From Apostichopus japonicus (lineage: Eukaryota; Echinodermata; Holothuroidea; Aspidochirotida; Stichopodidae): DNA of 64,000 nucleotides. Below the pieces are notes generated by a model. The model was not told the DNA's origin and did no database searches. It saw only the letters and a program-made list of their open reading frames with translations. The position numbers and the translations under genes were made by a program. Shown here in pieces: positions 29,360-41,410 of the stretch. Location of the stretch: contig NC_092576.1 of NCBI RefSeq assembly GCF_037975245.1, forward strand, positions 3,851,001 through 3,915,000. The letters are read 5' to 3'. Within the stretch, counting starts at the first letter, position 1. Each line of letters starts with the position of its first letter.

Positions 29360-30370
29360 TTTAATAATTTGTTATATACTCTTATGCATGACGTTTCATG
29401 CAACACTAAGAAAAAATATTTTCAAATTTTCGTGTTTTTTTTTTTTTAAATGATCTATCCCAGGTGATATATATATATATATATAAAACGTAAGTATGGA
29501 CAATAAAGTGACTTCATTAAAACATGAACTATATTTAATACGCTGACTTAAAACGCTTGTCAAGTCCTTTACCTTGAACGTAGTAAGTGTGGACAATAAA
29601 GTGATTTTCTTAAAACATGAACTATAATTGGTACGTTGAATTAAAATGCTTGTCAAGTCGTTTACCTATTAACGTAGTAAGTATGAACAATAAAGTGACT
29701 TACCCAAAACATGAACTATATTTGGTACGTTGACTTAAAACGCTTGTCAAGTCGTTTACCTTGAACGTAGTAAGTGTGGACAATAAAGTGACTTTCTTAA
29801 AACATTGACTTAAAACGCTTGTAATGTCGTTTACCTTTAACGTAGTAAGTTTGGACAATAAGGTGACTTTCTTAAAAAATGAACTATATTTGGTACGTTG
29901 ACTTACAACACTTGTCAAGTCGGTTACCTTTTAAAAATTTGTTATATATTCTTATGCATGACATTACATGCAACACAGAAAAAAATAGTTTCAAATGGTC
30001 ATAGTTATCTATCACAGGTGGTATATATATAAAACGTAAGTATGGACAATAAAGTGACTTCATTAAAACATGAACTATATTTTATACGTTGACTTAAAAC
30101 GCTTGTGAAGTCGTTTACCTTTAACGTAGTAAGTGTGGACAATAAGGTGACTTCCTTAAACACATGCACTATATTTGGTACGTTGACTTAAAACGTGACT
30201 TTCTTAAAACATGAACTATATTTGGTACGTTGACTTAAAACGCTTGTCAAGTCGTTTACCTTTAACGTAATAAGTATGGACAATAAAGTGACTTTCTCAA
30301 AATATGAATTATATTTGGTACGTTGACATAAAACGCATGTCAAGACGTTTACCTTTAACGTAGTAAATTA
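29360..30370. repeat. Complex satellite: ~95-bp units inside a ~560-bp duplicated block
   Basis: Units of gacaataaagtgacttyctt, aaaacatgaactatatttgg, tacgttgacttaaaacgctt and gtcaagtcgtttacctttaa repeat through the region. The lead-in sequence, ttgttatata[c/t]tcttatgcatgac followed by a (TA)n and aaaacgtaagtatgg, occurs twice, near 29370-29505 and 29938-30045. So a block holding several units was itself duplicated. Some units are internally deleted, for example near 30190. Confidence 0.85.
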
Positions 30371-32980
30371 TTAACAACGTCTTTTGAAGGATGCGTCTTC
30401 TCAAGTTGTTTTTTTAACGGTATCACAATCCTTAATATGCTACGCTAAACGTTTTAATACGAATAACATTGTGGACGGTTCAGAATCCTGTTTCGTCATG
30501 GCACGCGTTTATACGCTGATGATACTGGTATAACGTTACTGTACTTTTATCAATATATAATGTTATAGTTTTCAATGGTATTTGTGCTAACGATTAAAAG
30601 TAAAACAAGTCCTACCATACCCTCGGATAGTCATGAACACAACAACGGTAAATCATTTTTCGTGGGATCATTGAAAGGATCAAAAACACAACTACAAATA
30701 CAGATATTGAAATTCACATCACAAATTCTCTTTTTTTACAAACATCTGTAAAGAGAAACCCTTCGACTTGGGAAATCAAGAAATTTGTTAAAAGAAATAC
30801 ACCACATTTTACCAAAAAATATTCAGATCGTAATTTCAAAGTATAGTTGTCTAAATCATCGGAAACCAATTATAACATAAAGTTTACTTTCATCCAGATA
30901 ATTTGATACGAACGGATGTAAATTATCATAAAAAACAATTACTTATTTTTGTCGGTTGTTTTTTGACACTAAAACTGTCGCATGCGTGAGGTTGCAACGC
31001 ACTTGACATACACCATAAGTATTCTAACTTGAACGTTACATTATTTAAATGAATTATTTTTCATTAAAGTTGTCATTTAATACATACAAAATAGTATCAT
31101 TATATTATCAATTGTATTTAAATAATGCGAGTCATTAAATTTGCATCGAGTTATGTAAATCTATTATATGATGAAAATCATCATCATAAGCGTGATGTTA
31201 TACTCCATACAGTGTCATGACGTGTGACATTTAACAATACTGTTGCGTTATAACGCTAACTAAACCTAATATATGTCACGGTCTCAGTGCACAACTGCAC
31301 GCATACCTGTTCAGGGTACGTATTTTCTATGTGATATATACACTATACATATAAGATTCCATACCTCGTTGTGGTTAATCAAGCGAGTTCATAACAGAAA
31401 TCAACCAGCAAGTGGTATTTAAATTATCATAATAAATCGTAATGTAAATTGTAAAACCTATATTTTTTTTCTATACTTTTACTTTTTCGTGAAAAACGAC
31501 TTTTCCCTGTGGAATTAAACCATTTCGAAATTTTTTACGCTCAAAGTCATTCCAGACATTTCAATGTAGTATGTTGTCTGTGGGTAATAAGAACATTAAT
31601 CAACATTGACAAAACAGGCAGAAGTCACATTAAGAGTGCTGAATGTCTTGTGCAGTGATTATTTACGAGTTTAATTATGCTTGTGGATAATGATCTATTC
31701 GCAAATGCGTGTATGAAATATTTCAAGGTGGTGTCGTAAAAGTAAAAACACTTGATAAAACCAGTCATCTTTTTCCGGTGAACTATGGTATAGCATATGA
31801 AAAGTATATAAACGTTATTACAAAACACTTTAGACAGAAATATGGGATAAAACATTTTGATTATTCTCCCAGCGATATTGTTTCGAGGACAAGTTTCAAA
31901 CCGACAGTTACAAATTTGGTATTTATAATAGTTCCTTCCTTGACGTTTTTAAATTTGTGATTGTCAGTGAACGTTTCTTTCATCTAACCAGTCACGCACC
32001 AATCTTGAACATGCTTGCTTATCTTATATTACTCCAGTGACCCTACAGACGGGATTAAATGGGTTGGCATATCTAGAACAACATCGAATACTGAAATAAT
32101 GTTATGTCTTGTAAATAAATGTAGAATCCCTTAGCCTGCATGCAAGGAAAAAAACTATAAGAACTATAATAAACGCAAAACATTAACAGAGTTCCATAAC
32201 ACTCCGATTTTATAGCTATAGTTTGATTAAAATGTACTTGATTTATTTATCATTTCGTTTATATTAAATCGGTAAGAAACTTGTTTTTTTTGTTAGAGAC
32301 TGAGCGTTTAAACAATACGTTGTTTGTTTCTGGATGATATTTAATTAAATAAATGAATAACAACTTTGGAAGGAATAAATAAATAAATACTTTGGAAGGA
32401 TACCTTTAGGGCAAACATCACTTGAGAAGTACTTTGATCTGGGATGTTAAGTCAAGATTGCCGAACATATCAAGTTAAATCTCTTCGGGTTTTTTTCGGA
32501 ATGTATCCATATTGAATGAGAAACGTGATTGCCATACTTATCGAAAACAGATTACAACGATTTCCAGCTATATTTAAAGGTTAGATAAAGTCAGTGTTTG
32601 AATATCTATACTTTATTTACTACTCGCTACACGCTATAGGCATATCATGAAAAGACATTTGTCAGTGTGAATACGAAACAAACTCAATTAGCTTTTGATT
32701 TTCAGACCTCACCTGACGTTATTACTTATGTCGATTAATTAATTGATAGATTGAGTAAAGAGATACATCAAGGGAATTAAACCTTGCTTGGATGTAACGT
32801 AAAGCAATGTCGAAATATTTTAGAAATTCACGTACACATTATACTTAAGCGACCTTGGTCTGTCATTAGTCTTTCATGACTAATATATTACAACATGTTG
32901 AGAATATGAACATTAAACAATTCACAGGGAGTTTGACATGGATGGTACCTCTATCAATCTTGAAATCTAACACCTAATGA
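30371..32980. other. Long non-coding interval
   Basis: About 2.6 kb of AT-rich DNA. ORFs of 76 and 83 codons overlap on opposite strands at 31625-31960. Neither has a recognisable domain, so they are not called as genes. Confidence 0.55.
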
Positions 32981-33712
32981 ACATGGCTTGATCAGTTAGT
33001 ACTGCAAAGACAACCGTTAATCAGTATAAACTGAAGTGTGTTATAAAACCGTAACATATGTTAGACATGTCAGAAGATGCTACTGTGCACCCAATGTACA
33101 TGGCTTGATCAGTTTGTATACTGTGAATGAGAGACAACCGTTAATCAGTATGAATTGAAGTATGTTATAACACCGTAACATATGTTGGACATGTCAGCAG
33201 ATGCTATTGTGTACCCAATGTACATGGCTTGATCAGTTTGTACTGTGAATAAGAGACAACCGTTAATCAGTATAAACTGAAGTGTGTTATAAAGCCGTAA
33301 CATATGTTAGACATGTCAGAAGATGCTACTGTGCACCCAATGTACATGGCTTGATCAGTTTGTATACTGTGAATGAGAGACAACCGTTAATCAGTATGAA
33401 TTGAAGTATGTTATAACACCGTAACATATGTTGGACATGTCAGCAGATGCTATTGTGTACCCAATGTACATGGCTTGATCAGTTTGTACTGTGAATAAGA
33501 GACAACCGTTAATCAGTATAAACTGAAGTATGTTATAACACCGTAACATATGTTAGACATGTCTGTAGATGCTACTGTGCACCCAATGTACATGGCTTGA
33601 TCAGTTTATACTGTGAATGAGAGACAACCGAGTAAGTATATAAACTAAAGTGTGTTATAACACCGTAACATAATGTTAGACCTGTCAGCAGATGTTACTG
33701 TGCAAAAATTAC
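32981..33712. repeat. ~122-bp satellite, six copies, ABAB higher-order order
   Basis: Each unit begins with acatggcttgatcagtt and ends with gtgcacccaatgt or gtgtacccaatgt. Copies 2 and 4 are the same B type (atgaattgaagtatg, gttggacatgtcagcag). Copies 1 and 3 are A type (ataaactgaagtgtg, gttagacatgtcagaag). Copy 5 is a hybrid of the two types and copy 6 is diverged. This pattern indicates duplication of a two-unit block. Confidence 0.9.
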
Positions 33713-36700
33713 TGACGAATTCATTACCCAAAGGCTGTTTTCAGCAAATAACTGGTTAGGAGTCTAAACAACTGACAACTGGTTTTAATGAATACTTTAC
33801 TGGGTTAATCTCGAGAGTTATATAATTATTCGAGAAGCTTCGGTCATATTACCACGCACCATCTGTCTCCAATTATGTACTGTTGTATGACTTTGTATGT
33901 TTTTAATGAGAGAGACAACTAATAACTAGAATCACTTTACGACTCTTGTTTTCCCAAAAAATTATTATATTTATTAGTTTTCATGTCTCGTCATATTTGA
34001 GTTGATGTATCGACATTTTGACCTTTGTAAGTGACTTTCTACTGTAGGTTTATTATATATAAAAGAAATATGAAGGGATTTTATAAGCATCATAAGTTTG
34101 AAAAGATATAGGACTGGTTTAACCTCCTTGTCTCAACTACGGCTTAACTTGACGCATGCGTAGATGGCAATACAAAACGTTTATTAAGCACTCACGACAA
34201 ATCTCACGGCCTGAATCAGATTATAATTTACATACGTCGGAAGAACGGTGAAAACGATCAGTCAATTCAAGCTATTCAGAAAGATTAACTATAATGAAGT
34301 TAAAACGTTCGATGCATTTACTTACGGAATCTTATATATACACACGGAAATGAATGCAGGACATGTATGTCCAACCGTTTAGACAAACAACCCCTTTAAG
34401 TATAACTGCATTCCTAATCCCTACAGATTTAAATAATTACACACTAAGTGATTCTCATTACTTGTAATTTAACGCGTCGATTAAACCGCTGTTGTTCAAT
34501 CACATCTTCTTTACACTTGATAAATTCCAACATTAATTCAGCTGCGAGATTGCCATTAACAGACTCATTACCCTCACTCGCTTGCATCAGAGTATTTGCA
34601 ATATAACTGCCAGCGTGGTCTTATGTTGGATTAACAAATACGGTAATTTATACAGTGTTTCCAACGGAAATGATTAAGCTTGGTCAGCAATATATGGTGA
34701 CGTCAAAAAGGAACCAGCATCGTTCAAAGGGAGTGTGATATAAGAAAATCCATTCTTCAAAATATCACCAAATATATACTAAACATAATACAATATATAC
34801 TGTAACACAATTACCATTCTGTAAAATGGCTATAACTTCAATTCTCCCATAACCAAATAAGATAAAATTATATTGTAATAATTTTGGAAAAAACAAATAA
34901 GTTATTAAAAATAACAGGTTGACGTCTCTGATAAAATAATATTTCAAATATATAAAGATATTTTCAAACAGCTAATTGTGTTTCCAAGGTAAAATCCCCC
35001 AGCCACGTGATCATATCAGCGCAGCAATATAACTATATAATTTGTTTTGCTGCAATTCTATTTCGTAATTAGGTTTATAACCGGCTTGAGAAATCTTACT
35101 AAAGTCCAACATCAGATTCAGGCTTAAAATTCTCCCTAATATATAGATCTGGTTATAAAGTTCTTTGTAGACAAGTATTGGTCGTGAAGTGTCATTGCAC
35201 CTGGTTGAAGTAACACTATACGACAGAATCATTAATATGAAGTTCAACAGTTACGTATATGCTATGATTTATATCTTTTCAATGGAATACACTTTATAAT
35301 GTAAATATAATATTGTAAATCATCTGTATTACAGACTCTGTGATATACATAATGAAAAATTATGTTTTTTCACACGTTGTGTTATACATAGCACAAGGTT
35401 ATAACGATAATGTTATGCTATTGTTGATAATTGTGTGTACTATGCCACAATAGCACTGTGTCATACACTATGCATTGGCTGGCTGGTTTGTCATGACAGC
35501 GTCAGGCATATTACAAGCTATTAGGTGACTTACAATTGAAAGATTTTACGAAGCTATAGGCAGAATGTCTTTACGTTCTCTTCGGAAATTAGATACATAA
35601 TGGGTGGACATGATGGAACGAATATGGTTACGTAATTTAAGTAGCGAAACTCACACAGGCGTGAGTAAGGTTAAAGGTTAAATTGCATGTAAAGTTAATT
35701 TGAACATTAAAGGTATGTATACCGTCCAAATTCACAACAATATTGTATCATCACTGCAATATCCTCGACTATTAATAGACAACCGTTTAAATCAATATTT
35801 CTTGAAATTTTTAATCATTGTGCATACAAGGGTCTTCGTCATTGTGGTCACATTGAAAATGCATAATTTAAATTGATAAACAGAACATCCTAAACGTGAA
35901 CACTTTGAATCAGAAAAACAAGCGCAGTGAGTACAATGCATACGACGACAACAATAATAGTAGCACTAATTGTAGCTGTATATTATATCTGGTTTCAATG
36001 TATTACTAGACACGTAAACCCAATCCTAACCATTTAAAGGGTTGATTTATGGTCAATTCCAGGGTCTACGTTATGCTTCTTTCCTCTCCGATTATCCGTG
36101 TCGCCCCGGTAGGATCAATGTCTCAAATGCAGGCTACTAATACATTTTCTTCGATGGAGCAGTTCTCTTGTTTCCGAGTTTATGAATCATACGTCACCAA
36201 GATACTTCTGAGATCGACCATAAATCAAAGCTGCGCATACTAATTTACTGAAGAAAGATAACATTCACTTGATAAACACACGTACCTCAAGTATTCTCCA
36301 GTAGATTACAGGTTGTATTCACCGAGTTAGATCACGAAACCCGATCTTTAAAATGTTAGAGTTAATTTAGTTTAGTGTGAAAGTTTGTCCGGTATTACAC
36401 ATTTCCAATAAATTCCAAGTAATATTAATCCCGAGAGTTGAATTCTCTCAAATAATCACAAGACCTCGAATGATGAGAACATTGTATTGGAAGGTATCAA
36501 GATAGAGGTCAACATTGTAGGTACCGAGTAAAAATAACAAGGAGCAGTTGTCTTCTATGGATGCTTTCAGATCGAACATTCTATATAGAAGAGAGCTAGT
36601 TATGACACTTTAAATAATTTAAACTGCTGATTAAGGTAAGTGTCCAACACGTCAAATAAACGAATATCAAGATGAAAATTCTCTAAATGTCCAACTTAGT

Positions 36701-36741
36701 CGAATCCTCAAAGACATTTCCTAAGTCGATTACAAATGATT
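33713..36741. other. Long non-coding interval
   Basis: About 3 kb, AT-rich, with no recognisable gene. It lies downstream of the minus-strand ORF and may contain its 3' UTR or further exons, but no exon could be supported. Confidence 0.5.
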
Positions 36742-37875
36742 TTATCTTGGTTGAGGCTTTGTCCTTTGCTTCAACGACCCAGAATTTTGTCTATGATAGC
36801 CAAACATCTCTTGTCTCGCGAGCCATTGTTGGACAAGTGCGGTGGAGGACAACTGAGGACATCCGACCTCGGGATATAGCGGAGGAGAGTCCGCGTGTCG
36901 TGGGTAGTGATGGGCCCTCTCATAAATCTCTAGATCAGATAGCAAACTTATTCTAGACTCAGATGGGCTGGAGACACGTATAGACTGTAGGGATACGTGA
37001 CTAGGGCAGCGTAGCTCTTGAATGGTAGGATGCAGAGGGGAGCCACCGTCCCTTAGATCACTACAGCTACGGCTAAGCTGGAAAGCGGGTGTCTTCTCCG
37101 CGAACGGAGAGAGGTTACTTTGTCCGCGGGCACCTTTCGATGTTGGACTACGTTGCCGATGGTCCCTATCGTTTAATGATGTTCTAAGGTTACAACAAGA
37201 ACTACCTAAGTTAGATATTCCATCAGCCGGCTGTGGTTTACCGCCCTCTCTGTACCTCCTACGGCTGTCTATTCCAACTAGAGAGAGCGGCCGTTTCTTG
37301 CGTATATTTTCTTGGTATGATCTTTTAGATAGTTCGCTTCTCGCCGACGACCCGTTACTATCGGTCGGAGAGTCGTCCATAGCGTTGTCAAACTTCTGCA
37401 CAGCTTCCTCGTATGAATCATTACCTCCTGCAGATAAAGCATAGTTCTTCTTACGATAAAATCTCGGCGAGCAGTAGACACCTAACCTCGCGTCGTTTTC
37501 TCTCATTTGTTTCTCCCTCGAACGGTAGTCTAAGATTGCATCCGTCGACGTTTCCATTTTGTTTCTACTACTACTACTACCTCCTTCCTCGCCCATAATC
37601 TCAGAGGCTACTAACGGAGCACTGGGAAATTTCACAGACTCGTTTATGAGCGGTACTTTTAAGACTCTCGTCATATCAGAGGAGCTTCTTTCCCTAATTC
37701 CTCCCCTTGATCTTCCGTCACCGCCGCTGCTACTACCGCCGACGCCGTAACCGAGCCTGTCGTCGTCGTCAAAGTCGAAGTCGTCATCATTACCAACCTC
37801 ATTAAACGAGACAGAGTCTGTTTGTTTTCTAACTTCCTGTGTACCGCTCGTTCTACTGTATGGCCGATTAGACAT
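36742..37875 (-). CDS. Hypothetical disordered Ser/Arg/Asp-rich protein
   Basis: Unbroken 377-codon ORF from ATG to stop on the minus strand, in a region where long frames are otherwise only repeat-derived. GC content and codon variety are higher than in the neighbouring DNA, so it is probably coding. I do not recognise the family. Visible features: an acidic stretch at residues 29-39 (NDDDFDFDDDD), Gly/Ser-rich runs at 46-60, SSSS at 100-103, a basic KKRP at 193-196 that could be a nuclear signal, Ser-rich patches with two related segments (SSCCNLRTS near 225 and SRSCSDLRD near 268), a PPLY motif at 331-334 that matches the WW-domain ligand PPxY, and a final helical-looking LVQQWLARQEMFG (348-359 region). 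There is no signal peptide or membrane segment. It could be a single-exon gene or one large exon of a longer gene. The start has a G at -3. Confidence 0.6.
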   Translation of the reverse strand: MSNRPYSRTSGTQEVRKQTDSVSFNEVGNDDDFDFDDDDRLGYGVGGSSSGGDGRSRGGIRERSSSDMTRVLKVPLINESVKFPSAPLVASEIMGEEGGSSSSRNKMETSTDAILDYRSREKQMRENDARLGVYCSPRFYRKKNYALSAGGNDSYEEAVQKFDNAMDDSPTDSNGSSARSELSKRSYQENIRKKRPLSLVGIDSRRRYREGGKPQPADGISNLGSSCCNLRTSLNDRDHRQRSPTSKGARGQSNLSPFAEKTPAFQLSRSCSDLRDGGSPLHPTIQELRCPSHVSLQSIRVSSPSESRISLLSDLEIYERAHHYPRHADSPPLYPEVGCPQLSSTALVQQWLARQEMFGYHRQNSGSLKQRTKPQPR

Positions 37876-38946
37876 ATCTCTCGATTATAACAAGTCAAAT
37901 CCCATTAGAGCATACTTTAATCGGACATAAAACTATTACCATTTCCAACTGAAACTTCCTTTACGAATAAACATGTGTATAAGAAACAACGATAAAGATG
38001 TTATGTGTGTGTGTATGTCGTTGAGGGAGAACCAGCTAATCTCGCATGTAAAATCCTTACACTATATAAGGTATAGATGATTTCGCTACCGAGCTAAGAA
38101 CAAACCACCAACAGGATATTCAAAATAGCATTAACATTCAGCGCAACAACGTATAGGGAAAGGGTGAAAAAGTCAGTTTTAGAGGCGGAAGCTTTACGAT
38201 CTAGTTAGATATGAGTGACCTGTGGAATCAATGGTAAAACTCCAGAGGGAATAATCTAGAAGATATATCAATAGCAAGACTAACTGTCTTCATTATGTTA
38301 AGTTGTGTCGTTTGTTTTAGCACTAATTGTAATAAGCAAGATAGACGAGGATGCAAAATTTGACACTATCGACGCAGGAGTGACCTTCACTCTGTAGTTA
38401 TTAGTAAACTTTAGCTGTTAAGTACCTCAGGTTTGCTTTTCTTATTATTAATACCTGACCAAATATGACTGTTAAAATGAAAAGGTTTTAAATTGCGTTT
38501 ATCAAAATACTAAAGTAAATTCCAGTCATTCCCATTACGAGTTAGGTGAAAAAGAAGGCGAGGAAAGGATAAGATTAAAAAGATAGTAAACATACAGAGA
38601 GAGGTAGGGGTGGAGAGAGGGAGAGGGAGAAAGAGAAGTACCCTAGTTATTATGAATGGTAGAATGAAACAGCGAAATTAAATATGGGATTGTTTATGCT
38701 GCTTGTAAAGTACGCGGCGTGTTGTACTTCACAGTTTAGGAGAAATTAATTTCAAACTGTTTGACCCTTGAATAAAACAGGAACTAATAATTAATGAATG
38801 TGATCTTTGGGATCATCCAAAATAGGTCAAAGGTGTCTAACAAATAGGGTTAAATAGTCTCGGAGTTTATTAAGGGTGAGAATGCAGAGTGGACGGGCGG
38901 GGATGGGGTGAGTTGGGTGTGTGGTCAGCGTGGACGGACGTGAAAA
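37876..38946. other. Non-coding interval upstream of the 377-codon ORF
   Basis: No gene seen. It is the likely 5' flank of the minus-strand ORF. A purine-rich gagagaggtaggggtggagag tract lies at 38598-38635. Confidence 0.5.
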
Positions 38947-39155
38947 GGTGTGCAGGCCTAGCTACCTGCATATATCTTCTATGTGACAAGGTGTACAGGC
39001 CTACCTGCATATCTTCTATGTGACAAGGTGTGCAGGCCTATACCTGCATATCTTCTATGTGACAAGGTGTGCAGGCCTACCTGCATATCTTCTATGTAAC
39101 AAGGTGTGCAGGCCAATACCTGCATATCTTCTATGTGACAATGTATGCAGGCCAA
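38947..39155. repeat. ~39-bp minisatellite, about six copies
   Basis: Tandem units of gtgacaaggtgtgcaggcct followed by a[t]acctgcatatcttctat. The first copy has an insertion (agctacctgcatatat) and the last is truncated into unique sequence. An open frame through the array is repeat-derived. Confidence 0.9.
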
Positions 39156-40524
39156 TATACCATAACTTTCCCAATAGTGGTAACTGTGTCATAATACATC
39201 ATCCACAAATATTGCCATTGACGATGAAAAGTTTGAATAATACGAAACTATGATGTGATACTTCCTTGTGACGATACACACATCTCGAAAGCATGAGAAT
39301 CTTTAAAGAAACTTCCACGCTCGACAATTGTCGTAGAAGAATTGAGAACATACAGTATAGTATGATATATGCTAAGTTATCCTTATTAGTGATTTAACGG
39401 ATACTAGAAATTATTTCTAACCCCATATATATAACTGTGACAAGTGCATCTGTCTGGAGCATTCACCTACACACAGAGGGTGTGACTCGTTTAGTTATTG
39501 TATAAATAATATTGTGCTATTGACCATGAGAAGCTATTACGTGATAACTCAATGTACAGACAAACATGTCATGGTGAGAAACAACTCTAATAGTTTATCA
39601 GCGGGAGAAGCATTATTAGTAGGTTCAATGTTATTGCCATGCACCCAATAAACATCATTGTTAGTATACAGTATAATTGTAATTATTATATGAATGAGGA
39701 ATCAATGATATTAGCATATGATACAAATCAATATGATATTACAATAACACAGTTACTAGTTCATTCAACGGCTGATGGTATAAATAGATTGATAACATCA
39801 GTGTAATATAATATACATAATATCGATGAAATTAATGTTATCTTATTGTTGATTTCTTACTTATTATGATGAGATAACATTAAATGATGAGTCGTGACAC
39901 ATCGGGTGTGGCAATGCGCTCTTCTGAAAATTAGAGGGAGACATTTCAATTTTCTTGCTACGAACTCTCGTTGTCTCTAACCAAATTCATTTCCAGTTCT
40001 TGTTTTCGGTCTAATAGCGTGCACCAAACTAGTTGATCGTCCAAACGTGACGTGTCCAACACCAAAGCATATACGATTCCATGAATTAATCAGTTTATCT
40101 ACAATTTCCTTGTACCAGTGACGTCACGTATTGTCTTATCATGAGCCATGTGAGCTTATTGTGAGCAGTGGAATTATCAGTTTACTTTCAGCAGTGACGT
40201 CACGTATTGTGTTATTGTGAGCCATGTGAACTTATTGTGAGCAGTGGGATTAGGAATTTACTTCCGCCACTGTCATTATGTAATATATATTATAATCCCA
40301 TGCGACTACAATTATTTCTCAAAGCGGTCTGGGGGTGGTAGGGGGTGGATGAGGGTGTTGGGGAGGTAAATATACATGAAAGGAATTTCTATGGATCCCA
40401 ACAGTTTGGGCCTACTTCAGATGGGCAAAATGCGGCTGGGCAGTTCTTCTACTCCTTACCAGAAAGCCGTGGCATATTCTCTTTAAAAAAATGCTCAGAG
40501 CGGGGTAAACAATTATAACTGTCT
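39156..40524. other. Non-coding interval with a 76-bp direct duplication
   Basis: No gene. A 76-bp unit starting cagtgacgtcacgtattgt at 40116 is repeated at 40192 and includes tgagccatgtga and attgtgagcagtgg. Each copy has a TGACGTCA site. Confidence 0.55.
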
Positions 40525-40537
40525 GTTGGGGATACAA

Positions 40538-40770
40538 CTGAATGCCAAAAAAGAGGCATAAGATGGACCCTCTTTTCTACACTTGAGGACCTCGACTTTG
40601 CAGATGATCTTGCTCTACTTTCACACACCCATCAGCATATGCAAGAAAAAACATCCAGACTCAGTGTTTTTGCCCAGCAAATTGGCTTGAACATCAGCCA
40701 AAAGAAAACAGAGGTGATGACCCTGAACATCTCAGACCCTTTACCAATACAAGCAAACGGGGAAGACCTA
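40538..40770 (+). pseudogene. LINE reverse transcriptase fragment (FADD catalytic box)
   Basis: In the frame containing TECQKRGIRWTLF the segment continues with LEDLDFADDLALLSHTHQ, the conserved FADD/YADD catalytic block of non-LTR reverse transcriptases, then GLNISQKKTEVMTL. It ends in GEDL at the TA where the 7.1-kb transposon is inserted. The frame resumes with PITEEFTYLGS at 47871. It is a fragment with no start codon and no N-terminal endonuclease, so it is not functional. Confidence 0.9.
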
Positions 40771-41279
40771 CACTGTAAATTTTAATTAGTCATATACACA
40801 TGCCAAAATGGTCAAATGACTAATTTTGCATTAGTCAGAATGTTTGACTAATTTCATCAGTCATATGACTAATTAAAATGGCTAAAGACCAATGAAAGTT
40901 AGTCATTGTCCAAAATAGTGACGAAGCATAATTAGTCAATTGGGAATCACGAAATTTGATTTCAAAGCTTTATTTGTTATTTTTGGTCTTCAAGGTTTTT
41001 TGTTATTTACTTACAAACAACTTCCGCGCCACAATTTGGATGAATATTAAAAAATTGTTTATAAAATCACCAATAATTAAAAACCCAAGGAATAATGGAT
41101 ATGCTATATAACAATTTTCGGTTAAGTGTAAACTCTAAGACGTCATAAGAAAAATTTCCACAAATTTTTTTGGGAAATTGATAATTACTTATAGCAAAAA
41201 CTTAATTAGGTTAAGGCGATATTCCAGCACCTGTACTAAAACGTCTTAGTCATTTGACTAATTTAGAATTCACAAATGA

Positions 41280-41410
41280 CGTCAGATATACGTAGCCGCG
41301 AGTGCGCACTCTGCAGGCGCCAGGCCTCTAGCTCTCGATGATTCCGACGCCATATTTGATACTGCAGTAAGAAATTCTGGAGCCGAGAAATGTCTGCAAT
41401 CGCAAGGTGG
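41280..41410 (+). promoter_or_regulatory. CpG-rich segment, candidate promoter of the transposon's gene
   Basis: In an AT-rich element, 41280-41400 is rich in CpG (cgtagccgcgagtgcgcac, gattccgacgccat). It leads to a short ATG-containing stretch ending caatcgcaag before gtgggtg, which could be a first exon with its donor. It lies upstream of the coding-like exons at 42762-46574. Promoter function is inferred from composition and position only. Confidence 0.35.

Noticed and set aside
31625-31960. ORFs of 76 and 83 codons on opposite strands
   Set aside because: Overlap each other, AT-rich, no motif and no splice context.
37022-37444. Plus-strand 140-codon ORF
   Set aside because: Shadow of the 377-codon minus-strand ORF, which has the better start and length.
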